64,000 nt of DNA from Pegoplata infirma (lineage: Eukaryota > Arthropoda > Insecta > Diptera > Anthomyiidae). The stretch is taken from the NCBI GenBank assembly GCA_963921195.1, contig OY992538.1, positions 56,286,852 to 56,350,851 on the forward strand, in the 5' to 3' direction. Of the stretch, positions 10,867-23,100 are shown one piece after another (positions within the stretch are counted from its first letter, which is position 1; each line of letters opens with the position of its first letter). Under the pieces are notes generated by a model. It was not told where the DNA came from and ran no database searches. It saw only the letters and a list, made by a program, of their open reading frames with translations. The position numbers were made by a program, and so were the translations under genes.

Positions 10867-11466
10867 CACAGAAAAAAATATGGAGGAAACAAATTTGAGT
10901 AATCACTTGTTTAATTTTTTAAAACAAATTTGAGTAATTTTTTAATTGACGCAATTAAAAATTTACTCAAAAATTTAAAATAAAATTTGAGTAAATAATT
11001 TAGTACAAATTTAATATTTTTTTTATTTTTTTTGTTTTTCTCTTGGTGTTTTGAATTCTCATTTAGTTTATTGTTTTTTGTATATGTATATGAAAGTTTG
11101 AAATCATCTTTATAAAATTTTACTTTGTCTTGAAGACATAGGTATATATGGTAAAGTTTGTAAAAGCAATTTTTTTGAAAAAAAAAATTAGAAACTTTTT
11201 AAACTTTTAAAAAAAAAAATTTGATACATTTTGAGTAAATTTTTACTTGACACAATTAAAAAGTTACTTAAAAATATTAAAAAATTTTAAGTAAAGATTT
11301 AATTGTGTGAATTAATAATTTACTCAATTTTTTTATTAAGCATTTAATAATTTTTTATTAAAAGTTTACTCAATACTATTAAATCGTTTACTGGTGGAAA
11401 ATTGAGTAATTTTTTACTCAATAGTATTAAAAATTTACTCAAATTTTTTTTTTATTTTTTTCTGTG
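10867..11466. mobile_element. CACAGAAAA...TTTTCTGTG element, 600 bp
   Basis: Flanked by TA on both sides, with ends CACAGAAAAAAATATGG and TTTTTTCTGTG. It separates element M from family G; at 63287 M and G lie directly against each other, which gives a related empty site. The interior has repeated TTTGAGTAATTTTTAATTG motifs and shares the GAATTCTCATTT...TATGTATATGAAAG block with 44576-45348. Confidence 0.65.
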
Positions 11467-11468
11467 TA

Positions 11469-11875
11469 GACAAACATCTTAACTTAAAAAAAAAATGGCC
11501 TGATTTTTGATAAATTGACTTTTTTAAAAAATGGAAAATTTTAGAACGGGCTCTGAAAATTTCAAAAAAAAAAAATTTAATCGATAGCCCATAAAAAACT
11601 ATACAACAAAGTAAATTTTTGAGATTGTGGTGCATTCCGTTTTAATGTGATAAATATGTAATCAAGGCAACTCGCCACAAATTTTAAAATTTATCCAATA
11701 TTTAACCACGCCTCCTAAGCCCAGTTTTTGAAAAATTGAAAAACCAAAAACGCAATTTTCCAAGTTACATATAGGGCTATCCAAACAACCTGTTCAGAAA
11801 TTCTCGGGACACATTTTTTTCTGTAGCGGGACAGTTGGTGTGGAATGGCTCATATATGAACATTTTTCACCGGAA
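11469..11875 (-). repeat. Dispersed repeat family G, copy 1
   Basis: About 400 bp that match 62880-63286 in reverse orientation, including the landmarks GGCGTGGT, GGCTATCCAAACAACC, ATTGTGGTGCATTCCG and the terminal GTGTGGAATGGCTCATATA. The terminus resembles the end of family C (ATATGGGGCATTCCA). Confidence 0.55.
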
Positions 11876-11964
11876 TTAATATATTTTTTTTTTAAAGACA
11901 ATCTTTGCGTTTTTTGGCAAAAAGTGATACTTGGCATTACTGAATAGTAATGAAAAAAACTCTA

Positions 11965-13326
11965 CACCATTTACAGATGTAATTCGAAAAAGATCAATTG
12001 TAATTCGAAGATTCTATTTGTAATTCGAAGATTCTATTTGTAATTCGAAGATTCCATTTGTAATTCGAAGATTCCATTTGTAATTCGAATACTCCAATTG
12101 TAATTCGAAGATTCCAATTGTAATTCGAATACTCCAGTTGTAATTCGTAAAAGATCAATTGTAATTCGTAAAAGATCAATTGTAATTCGTAAACGATCAA
12201 TTGTAATTCGAAAAAGATCAATTGTAATTCGAAAAAGATCAATTGTAATTCGTAAAAGATCAATTGTAATTCGAAAAAGATCAATTGTAATTCGAAAAAG
12301 ATCAATTGTAATTCGTAAAAGATCAATTGTAATTCGTAAAAGATCAATTGTAATTCGAAAAAGATCAATTGTAATTCGAAAAAGATCAATTGTAATTCGT
12401 AAAAGATCAATTGTAATTCGTAAAAGATCAATTGTAATTCGTAAAAGATCAATTGTAATTCGAAAAAGATCAATTGTAATTCGTAAAAGATCAATTGTAA
12501 TTCGAAAAAGATCAATTGTAATTCGTAAAAGATCAATTGTAATTCGAAAAAGATCAATTGTAATTCGTAAAAGATCAATTGTAATTCGTAAAAGATCAAT
12601 TGTAATTCGAAGATTCCAATTGTAATTCGAAAAACATCAACTGAATTTACATTGATAATTTACGAATTACAATTGGAATCTTCGAATTACAATTGATCTT
12701 TTACGAATTACAATTGATCTTTTACGAATTACAATTGATCTTTTACGAATTACAATTGATCTTTTTCGAATTACAATTGATCTTTTACGAATTACAATTG
12801 ATCTTTTACGAATTACAATTGATCTTTTACGAATTACAATTGATCTTTTACGAATTACAATTGATCTTTTTCGAATTACAATTGATCTTTTTCGAATTAC
12901 AATTGATCTTTTACGAATTACAATTGATCTTTTACGAATTACAAATGGAATCTTCGAATTACAATTGATCTTTTACGAATTACAATTGATCTTTTACGAA
13001 TTACAATTGATCTTTTTCGAATTACAATTGATCTTTTACGAATTACAATTGATCTTTTTCGAATTACAATTGATCTATTACGAATTACAATTGATCTTTT
13101 ACGAATTTCAATTGATCTTTTACGAATTACAATTGATCTTTTACGAATTACAATTGGAATCTTCGAATTACAAATGGAATCTTCGAATTACAATTGGAGT
13201 ATTTGAATTACAAATGGAATCTTCGAATTACAAATGGAATCTTCGAATTACAAATGGAATCTTCGAATTACAAATAGAATCTTCGAATTACAATTGATCT
13301 TTTTCGAATTACAACTGTAAATGGTG
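11965..13326. mobile_element. 1.36-kb Foldback-like palindrome made of 21-bp repeats, TA-flanked
   Basis: Two arms of tandem 21-bp units (AATTGTAATTCGTAAAAGATC and variants) meet head to head near 12640-12660; the right arm is the reverse complement of the left. Outer units are variant types (GAAGATTCC, GAATACTCC) arranged symmetrically. Termini are CACCATTTACAG and CTGTAAATGGTG, flanked by TA. Immediately to the right the host sequence repeats ACTGAATAGTAATGAAAAAA and shows the uninterrupted site CTC-TA-GAGAAG. Because 21 is divisible by 3, several frames stay open as LIFYELQ heptads; these are not proteins. The arrangement resembles Drosophila Foldback-type elements with tandem subrepeats in long inverted arms, but a TA target does not match classic FB. 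Confidence 0.8.
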
Positions 13327-13400
13327 TAGAGAAGAGAATTTTTACTGAATAGTAATGAAAAAAACTCTAGAGAAGAGAATTTTTAAGAGCACAAGCAACA
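13327..13400. repeat. Tandem target duplication beside the palindrome
   Basis: AGAGAAGAGAATTTTT and ACTGAATAGTAATGAAAAAA alternate here and to the left of 11965, so the palindrome inserted into the first of two tandem ~41-bp units. The second unit keeps the empty site at about 13363-13372. Confidence 0.6.
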
Positions 13401-13685
13401 TTTTGTATGACTCACTCCAGGGCTTTCTCCGATCTGCTATTTGATAATATACTTATAAGCGCTTGTTTGCAATAAACATTGTGCATTTTTTTATTGACTT
13501 TTGTAGATCGAACAACACATAATTATTTTAAAAATTTATAAACAAAAAAAACTTAAAAAGAATTTTAAAAATTTTTAGTGAACGTGTGAACTTGTGAAAT
13601 GCAAACAAAAATATTATCTTAAATTTTAATTGAAAAAAAAAATAATAATAAAAAATTCCAAAGGAAATTAATAAGTTAAGTCAAA
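13401..13685 (+). promoter_or_regulatory. Presumed promoter/5' UTR region of gene B
   Basis: This is the only non-repeat DNA between the palindrome and the gene B start codon. It holds one weak kB-like match (GGGCTTTCTCC, 13420-13430) and a possible 5' UTR splice acceptor (TTTTGTAG near 13508). No convincing TATA/Inr pair is seen. The sequence before the ATG (GTCAAAATG) fits insect start contexts. Confidence 0.35.
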
Positions 13686-14180
13686 ATGACTAATTTTAAA
13701 ATAACAACCCAGCCAGCACCAAATTTTCATTTCCGTTATATTAAAGAATTAGGAGGTACTAGCCATGGCCATTTAACTGGATATCGAACTGTGGAACAGA
13801 AAAATAATAATTTAACTAATTATCCAACTGTTCAATTTCAACCACCTGGAGAGAATATCAATGGAAAAGTATTTTATATATTGTGTTCAATACACAATTT
13901 CGATAATAAACGTTTATCGACGCATCAACTTTTAAAAAAATCAGAAACTGCAGCAAATTATAATTTTGTATTTGAAGAAATGACTGAAAGATCCGGGATA
14001 TATTTTTGGGAATTACGAGATTATATTATTGCCAGAACAGTTAAGGAAAAATATCTAGAATCGATGAATGGTAAAGAAATAGCGTTTGGAAGTTTAAATT
14101 TATCAATCCCGTTTGGGACACTTAAGGGTGTTTTCAATAGCAATAATGCTAAAAGTTTAAAGGAAAGCGCTAGTTTAATT
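13686..14180 (+). CDS. Gene B exon 1: N-terminal RHD (DNA-binding half)
   Basis: Encodes residues 1-165. The DNA-contact loop of Rel proteins is recognisable at 14-32 (FHFRYIKELGGTSHGHLTG): R17, Y18, E21, S26-H27-G28, L30 and G32 are in the expected places, but the first Arg of the usual RFRY is His and the redox-sensitive Cys position is Lys. YPTVQF followed by a G(K)VFYILCSI strand matches the next RHD strands. The frame runs on to 14246 without splicing, but the GTAAGT at 14181 gives a perfect donor, and joining to exon 2 recreates the conserved SLIVCLGFTIFE strand; the unspliced end is therefore intron. The start ATG at 13686 lies 14 residues before the DNA-contact loop. Confidence 0.85.
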
Positions 14181-17100
14181 GTAAGTAAAAACAAAAGTAG
14201 AAAAGTTAGATTTACTTTGGCCGAATCCATAAATAAATTAAAGTGAATAAAGTAAATTTTCCAAAGTGCAAAAAATATAAATTTTTAAATGAATTTTAAA
14301 ATTGTCAAAATGAATTTTGAAATTGTCCAAGTGTTGTTTAAAATTGTCCAAAGGTATTTTCAAATTGTCCAAATATTTTTTTTTAAATTGTCCAAATGTA
14401 TTTTAAAATTGTCCAAATATATTTTTTAAAATTGTCCAAATGTATTTTAATATTGTCCAAATGTATTTTAAAAATTGTCCAAATATATTTTAAAGTTGTC
14501 CAAATTCATTTTAAAATTGTCCAAAAGTATTTTAAAATTGTCCAAATGTATTTTAAAATTGTCCAAATAAATTTTAAAATTTTCCAAATGAATTTTAAAA
14601 TTGTCCAAATAAATTTTAAAACTTTTCAAATCTATTGTAAAATTGTCAAAATGTATTTTACAAGTGTCCAAATGTATTCTAAAATTGTCCAAATGTATTT
14701 TAAAACTGTCCAAATATATTTTTAAATTGTCCAAATATATTTTTAAATTATACAAATATATTTTTAAATTGTCCAAATTCATTTTAAAATACATTTAGAA
14801 TTTGTTAAAATACATTCGGAAAATTTTAAAACAAATTTGGACAATTTTAAAATACATTTGGACAATTTTAAAATTTATTTTGGACAATTTTGAAAATACA
14901 TTTGGAAATTTTTAAAATACAATTGGACAATTTTAAATACATTTGGACAATTTTAAAATATAAATGAATTTTAAAATTGTCAAAATGAATTTTAAAATTG
15001 TCCAAGTGTAGTTTAAAATTGTCCAAAGGTATTTTAAAGTTGTCCAAATATTTTTTTAAAATTGTCCAAATGTATTTTAATATTGTCCAAATGTATTTTA
15101 ATACTGTCCAAATGTATTTTAAAAATGTCCAAATATATTTTAAAGTTGTCCAAATTCATTTTAAAATTATCCAAATGTATTTTAAAATTGTCCAAATTCA
15201 TTTTAAAATTGTCCAAATTCATTTTAAAATTGTCCAAAAGTATTTTAAAATTGTCCAAATGTATTTTAAAATTGTACAAATATATTTTAAAATTGTCCAA
15301 ATGTATTTTAAAATTGTCCAAATAAATTTTAAAATTTTTCAAATCTATTGTAAAATTGTCAAAATGTATTTAACAAGTGTCCAAATGTATTTTAAAATTC
15401 TCCAAATGTATTCTAAAAGTGTCAAAATGTATTTGAAAACTGTCCAAATATATTTTTAAATTGTCCAAATATATTTTCAAAATTGTCCAAATTCATTTTA
15501 AAATACATTTAGAATTTGTTAAAATACATTCGGAAAATTTTAAAACAAATTTGGACAATTTTAAAATACATTTGGACAATTTTAAAATTTATTTTGGACA
15601 ATTTTGAAAATACATTTGAAATTTTTTACAATACAATTGGACAATTTTAAATACATTTGGACAATTTTAAAATATAAATGAATTTTAAAATTGTCAAAAT
15701 GAATTTTAAAATTGTCCAAGTGTAGTTTAAAATTGTCCAAAGGTATTTTAAAGTTGTCGAAATATTTTTTTAAAATTGTCCAAATGTATTTTAATATTGT
15801 CCAAATGTATTTTAAAGTTGTCCAAATTCATTTTAAAATTGTCCAAATGTATTTTAAAATTGTCGAAATTCATTTTAAAATTGTCCAAATTCATTTTAAA
15901 ATTGTCCAAAAGTATTTTAAAATTGTCCAAATGTATTTTAAAATTGTACAAATATATTTTAAAATTGTCCAAATGTATTTTAAAATTGTCCAAATAAATT
16001 TTAAAATTTTTCAAATCTATTGTAAAATTGTCAAAATGTATTTTACAAGTGTCCAAATGTATTTTAAAATTGTCCAAATGTATTCTAAAAGTGTCCAAAT
16101 GTATTTGAAAACTGTCCAAATATATTTTTAAATTGTCCAAATATATTTTCAAAATTGTCCAAATTAATTTTAAAATACATTTAGAATTTGTTAAAATACA
16201 TTCGGAAAATTTTAAAACAAATTTGGACAATTTTAAAATACATTTGGACAATTTTAAAATTTATTTTGGACAATTTTGAAAATACATTTGAAATTTTTTA
16301 CAATACAATTGGACAATTTTAAATACATTTGGACAATTTTAAAATATATTTGGACAATTTTGATAATACATTTGGAAAATTTTAAAATACAATTGGACAA
16401 TTTCAAAATACATTTGGACAATTTTAAAATACATTTGGACAATTTTAAAATACATTTAAAAATTTTAAAACACATTTTGAAAATTTTAAAATACATTTGG
16501 AAAATTTTAAACTACATGTGGACAGTTTTAAAATACATACATTTGGAAAGTTTAAAAATATATTTGGACAATTTTAAAATACATTTGAAAATTTTGAAAC
16601 ACATTTTGAAAATTTTAAAATACATTTGGGAAATTTTAAACTACATGTTTTAAAATACATTTTAAACTACAGTTTTAAAATACATTTGGAAAATTTTAAA
16701 AATACATTTGGACAATATTAAAATACATTTGGAAATTTTTAGAATACATTTTGACAATTTTAAAATACATTTGGACAATTTTAAAATTAATTTGGACAAT
16801 TTTAAAATATATTTGGACAATTTTGAAAATAAATTTGGAAAATTTTAAAATACAATTTGACAATTTTAAAATAAATTTGGACAATTTTAAAATACATTTG
16901 GAAAATTTTAAAGTACATTTTGAAAATTTTAAAATACATTTTGAAAATTTTAAAATACATTTGGAAAATTTTAAAATACATTTGAAAAATTTTAAACTAC
17001 ATGTGGACAATTTTAAAATACATTTGGAAAATTTTAAAATACATTTTGACAATTTTAAAATACATTTGGACAATTTTAAAATACATTTGGACAATTTTAA

Positions 17101-20100
17101 AATATATTTGGACCATTTTAAAATACATTTGGGCAATTTTAGAATACATTTGGACAATTTTAAAATATATTTGTACCATTTTAAAATACATTTGGACAAT
17201 TTTAAAATTAATTTGGACAATTTTAAAATTAATTTAGACAATTTTAAAAATACATTTGGAAATTTTAAAAATACCTTATCCAAATGTATTTTAAAATTGT
17301 ACAAATATATTTTAAAATTGTCCAAATGTATTTTAAAATTGCCCTAAAAAATTTTAAAATTTTTCAAATCTATTGTAAAATTGTCCAAATGTATTTTAAA
17401 ATTGTCTAAATGTATTCTAAAATTGTCCAAATGTATTTTAAAACTGTCCAAATATATTTTTAAATTGTCCAAATTCATTTAAAAATGCATTTGGAAATTG
17501 TTAAAATACATTTGGAAAATTTTAAAACAAATTTGGACAATTTTAAAATATATTTGGACAATTTTGAAAATACATTTGGAAAATTTTAAAATACAATTGG
17601 ACAATTTTAAAATACATTTGGAAAGTTTTAAAACACATTTGGACAATTTTAAAATATATTTGGACAATTTTGATAATACATTTGGAAAATTTTAAAATAC
17701 AATTGGGCAATTTCAAAATACATTTGGACAATTTTAAAATACATTTGGACAATTTTAAAATACATTTGAAAATTTTAAAACACATTTTGAAAAGTTTAAA
17801 ATACATTTGGAAAATTTTAAACTACATGTGGACAGTTTTAAAATACATACATTTGGAAAGTTTTAAAATACATTTGGACAATTTTAAAATACATTTGAAA
17901 ATTTTGAAACACATTTTGAAAATTTTAAAATACATTTGGGAAATTTTAAACTACATGTGAACAGTTTTAAAATACATTTGGAAAGTTTTAAAATACATTT
18001 GGACAATTTTAAAATACATTTGGACAATTTTAAAATACATTTGGATAATTTTAAAATACATTTGGAAAATTTTAAAACTACATTTTGACAATTTTAAAAT
18101 ACATTTGGAAATTTTTAGAATACATTTTGACAATTTTAAAATACATTTGGACAATTTTAAAATATATTTGGACAATTTTAAAATACATTTGGAAAGTTTT
18201 AAAATACATTTGAACAATTTTAAAATACATTTGGACAATTTTAAACTACATGTGGACAGTTTTAAAATACATACATTTGGAAAGTTTTAAAATATATTTG
18301 GACAATTTTAAAATACATTTGAAAATTTTGAAACACATTTTGAAAATTTTAAAATACATTTGGGAAATTTTAAACTACATGTGAACAGTTTTAAAATACA
18401 TTTGGAAAGTTTTAAAATACATTTGGACAATTTTAAAATACATTTGGACAATTTTAAAATACATTTGGATAATTTTAAAATACATTTGGAAAATTTTAAA
18501 ACTACATTTTGACAATTCTAAAATACATTTGGAAATTTTTAGAATACATTTTGACAATTTTAAAATACATTTGGACAATTTAAAAATATATTTGGACAAT
18601 TTTAAAATACATTTGGAAAGTTTTAAAATACATTTGGACAATTTTAAAATACATTTGGACAATTTTAAAATACATATGGACAATTTTAAAATACATTTGG
18701 AAAGTTTAAGAATACATTTGGACAATTTTAAAATACTTTTAGACAATTTTAAAAATACATTTGGACAATTTTAAAACACATTTTTTAAGAATACATTTGG
18801 ACAATTGCAATGTACATTTGGACAATTTTAAAATTAATTTGGACAATTTTCAAATATATCTGGACAATTTTAAAAATACATTTTGACAATTTTAAAATAT
18901 ATTTGGACAATTTTAAACCACATTTGGAAAATTTTAAACTACATTTGGACAACTTTAAAATATATTTGGACAATTTTGAAAATACATTTGGAAAATTTTA
19001 AAATACAATTGGACAATTTTTAAATATATTTGGACAATTTCAAAATATATTTTGAAAGTTTTAAAATATATTTTAATTGTCAAAATGTAAATATTTTTTA
19101 AAATTGGCCAAATTTATTTTAAAATTTTTCAAATGTATTTTAAAATTGTTCAAATGTATACATTCAAATGTATACATCAAATGTATACATTTGAACAATT
19201 TTAAAATACATTTGAAAAATTTTAAAATAAATTTGGCCAATTTTAAAAAATATTTGGACAATTTTAAAAATACATTTTGACAATTTTAAAATATATTTGG
19301 ACAATTTTAAACCACATTTGGAAAATTTTAAACTACATTTGGACAACTTTAAAATATATTTGGACAATTTTGAAAATACATTTGGAAAATTTTAAAATAC
19401 AATTGGACAATTTTTAAATATATTTGGACAATTTTAAAATATATTTTGAAAGTTTTAAAATACATTTGAACAATTTTAAAATACATTTGGAAAATTTTAA
19501 AATAAATTTGGCCAATTTTAAAAAATATTTGGACAATTTTAAAGTTAATTTGGACAATTTTATAATTCATTTGGAAATGGTGTAGAAGTATTTGATTTTG
19601 AGTAAAAAAAACTTTTTTTGTCCGGATTTAATAAATTTTTTAATTAAATCTACGAATTTTTTAATAATTTTTTTTTTTCTGTTTAGGTATGTTTGGAAAA
19701 AATGTTCGGGGAGAAAAATTAATGGGGGTCGGTCTTGCTGATGACCCATCTAGGGGTAAGTTCAGTGGAATTGTTGGGCCTTTTGTGGATGTTTTCACTT
19801 TACGCCCAACTTTGACCCCAATGAGCGAGCCCTAGATCCTATCCGCCCCATTTTTGGCTCATGTTTTTTAAACTTCACAAAACTCGTGCACTATCCCTAC
19901 CCTAGTGACTATATTAATTTACAAGGTTTTTAATTTTTTTATTTTTTCAGGTTTGTTTGGGTTTTACGATTTTTGAACAAATAAAATCTCACAACGGATA
20001 CAATTATAAACTTTGCGAGAATACAATTTATTCAGACAGAATATATAATGGCGATGATTTAAATATCCACAAAATATGCAACAAAAAAGGAAAGAAAAAT

Positions 20101-23100
20101 GAATATACCGAAGTTACTTTACTGATTCGTTTCGATAGTAATTATCCCATTAATGTGATCATGAATAGAAAATATGAGACAACACAGGATATTACATGGA
20201 CATCTGGAGCAATAAGAATTCAAAACAGTCCCGGAGAAATGTTTTGCAATTCGGCAATAACATTTATGGCACCACCCTATAATGGTCCCTGTACAAGTAC
20301 TGAAGATGAAATTGCTGTACAAGTTGCTGTACAAGTGGGCGATTCTTTGTATAAGAGTAATGAGGTTAAATTTATATATATAAATGATGATAATGAAACA
20401 AATGAAGAACCGTTACGCAAAAACCCACGTCAAGCAACAGTTAATAAAATGATGAAGGAAAATCGTCCAAATCAAGAAGAGCAATTAAAAAATGTTGTTG
20501 AAACAAATACTAGGTGTAATCGAAATAGAGAACCGTTACAAATACAAAGCGTTGTTGTTATACCAGCAAGAAATTCGAATGTTTACCAGATGGATCCAGA
20601 AACTCAGGTAATGGAAACATCAAATGATATTGTATTAAATGCGAGTGATGAAGCTGAAGGCAACGATGGCCAATTACATCAACAATCAGCATGTCAGCAA
20701 TATCATAATATGAATGAAGTTTCTCAAACTTTAAATGAATCAAATCAGTTAAATCAAACAGATAATTTTCAAGCAGGACTTCCACATGATTTTGAAATTA
20801 ACCAGAATCAAAATGTTACTGAATTTGATGAAAGAGCTGAAACTGAAGGCAACGAGATGGTTTTCGAGTTTGCCTTATCGCCAGCTAGAAATGAGACTGC
20901 TATTTATGAGTTGTTAGATAATTTGCTGTCAAATTGCAGTGCCGATAGCACCGATCAAGACATTTCAAATGATGGCCCAGACATGGCAGCCGACAAAAAT
21001 GTTACGGAATTACAAATTAAAAAGACTTCCGAAAAATATATCGAATCAGAGATAAAAAATAAAAAATATTATATAAATCATCAACAATTTATTAAAATCA
21101 TGGAGATTGACAAAAGAGGTAAATGTTATACACTCAAAAAAAATGTTATACACTCAAAATAATAACTCTGTTAAATTACAGAATAACTCTGCTAATTTAA
21201 CAGAGTACGCCATACTTTTCCAGCTAACATCGTTTCTTGGTAATTTTACTAAAAAACTCTGTAAAATAATTTTGACAAAAAAAACTGTTAATTTACAGAG
21301 TTTATAGTAAAATATTGATTAAATAAACCACCATTTAGCAAAGAAAACTATGAAAATTTACATATATTAGTAAAATGCATTTGATGCAAGAAAAAAATTA
21401 CAGAATAAACTCTGTAAATTTACAGAGTTTAGTTAAATGCATGTTATTTTGTAAAATTTTTATAAGATTTCTGAAAAGTTTTTTTTTTTGATAACATTTT
21501 TTGCTACTTTTTCAACTTTTTCTCAAAAAAAAATATACAGATAAAATTTTGAGGTAACAAAAACTACTCAAAACAGAAAATTTTTGGGTTATAAAAATAT
21601 ACGAAGTATTTTGCTAAAATCTGTATTTTAGCAGAAAAACTCTGTTAATTATCTGTAAAATTAAGATTACAAAGTAAAAAGTAACATAATAGAGGAAACT
21701 TTGTTTTTTTTGTAACAACAAAATACAAAGTATTTTCTTTAAATCTGTATTTTAACAGAAAACTCTGTCAAAAATCTGTTGAATTGAGATTAGAGTCATT
21801 TTGCAGAGTATTTTACATAGTTTTTATATTGAGTGTAGCAAAAAAAACAAGAAAATTTACTGATTTTGAACCCACAATTTTTTTGGTAAAGTTAGCAAAA
21901 ATGTTTTGCCAAAAATTAGTTAACTGAAATTTTTTTATTTTTTTTTATTTTAACTTAGTTTATACACATTTGAGGACCCCAATGGGTTCGGACCCGATAG
22001 GTCCAGACCTTGATGGGCCTAGACCTAGTTGGGTTCCTTAATAATCGACAAAATTTTTGATCCAAAATTTGTGTCCGTTTCGCTCTACCTTGCTTACACT
22101 CAAAATAATAACTCCGTAAAATACTCTGTAATATGATTGCAATCTCAATTCAACACATATTTGACAGAGTTTTCTGTCAAAATACAGATTTAAATTAACA
22201 GAGTTTTTTGCTAAAATACAGATTTAAGCAAAATACTTCGTATTTTTTATAACCAAAAAAGTTTTCTGTTTTGATTAGATTTTGTTTTTGTTTCCAAACA
22301 TCAAAATATTATCTGTATTTTTTTTTTTTTTTAGAAAAAGTAGCAAAAAAAGTTATAAAATTTTTTTTCAGAAATCTTACACTCAAAATAATCACTCTGT
22401 TAAATTACAGAGATACTCTGCTGAGCCAGCAGAAAATACCATAGATTTCCAACCAGCAATATTTTTTGTTATTTTACGAAGAAAACTCTGTAAAATGATT
22501 TCGATCAAAAAAAAAACTGTAAATTTACAGAATTATCTGTAAAAACCCGATTAAACCAAGAAGAATTTTACCAAAAAACTCTGTAAATTAACAAAGTTTT
22601 AGTTAAATGCATTTATGAGTTCAAAATTTTACAAAAAAAAACTGTAAATTTACAAAGTTTTAGTTAAATCCATTTTATGAGTAAAACTTCTCTGCTTCAA
22701 AAACATTAATTAAAATTAAAATTTTGTTAAATTTTCCCGCTTTAATGCTTCCAAATTGTAAATTTACTTTTTTATTTTTGTGAAAATTACAAGTTTTTAG
22801 CGAGTAACTCCAATTTTACAAAATTTTGTTTTTCGGTCACAAGAAAATACGAAGTATTTTCTTAAAATCTGTATTTCGACAGATAACTTTGTCAAATATC
22901 TGTCGAATTGAGATTACAGTCATTTTACAGAGTATTTAACAGAGTAATTATTTTGAGTGTATAAAAATTTAACAAAATAATATACATTTAACTAAACTCT
23001 GTAAATTTACAGAGTTTTTTTGTAATTTTTTTTTTTTTGCATCAAATGCATTTCGCAAATATATGCAAGTTTACATAGTTTTCTTTGCTAAATGGTGGTT

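Noticed and set aside
11994..13297. Long open frames of LIFYELQ/LIFFELQ heptads on both strands
   Set aside because: They are the 21-bp repeat read in frame; a unit length divisible by three without stops gives open frames automatically. No start context, domain or splice signal supports a protein.
13420..13430. kB autoregulatory site upstream of gene B (GGGCTTTCTCC)
   Set aside because: Only a loose match to GGGRNNYYYY, single occurrence; not strong enough to report as a site.
14181..14246. Read-through of gene B exon 1 to the stop at 14246 as the true C-terminus
   Set aside because: A consensus GTAAGT donor lies at 14181, and splicing to 19951 restores the conserved RHD strand in frame, which read-through destroys.
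14396..19570. Many open frames of KLSKCIL, NFKIHLD and MYFKIVQ heptads
   Set aside because: Same reason: the 21-bp satellite is open in several frames on both strands, and it lies inside the intron of gene B.
11965..19582. Possible CRISPR array
   Set aside because: Repeats are directly contiguous with no unique spacers, the host is eukaryotic, and the structure is a palindrome or orientation-switching satellite.
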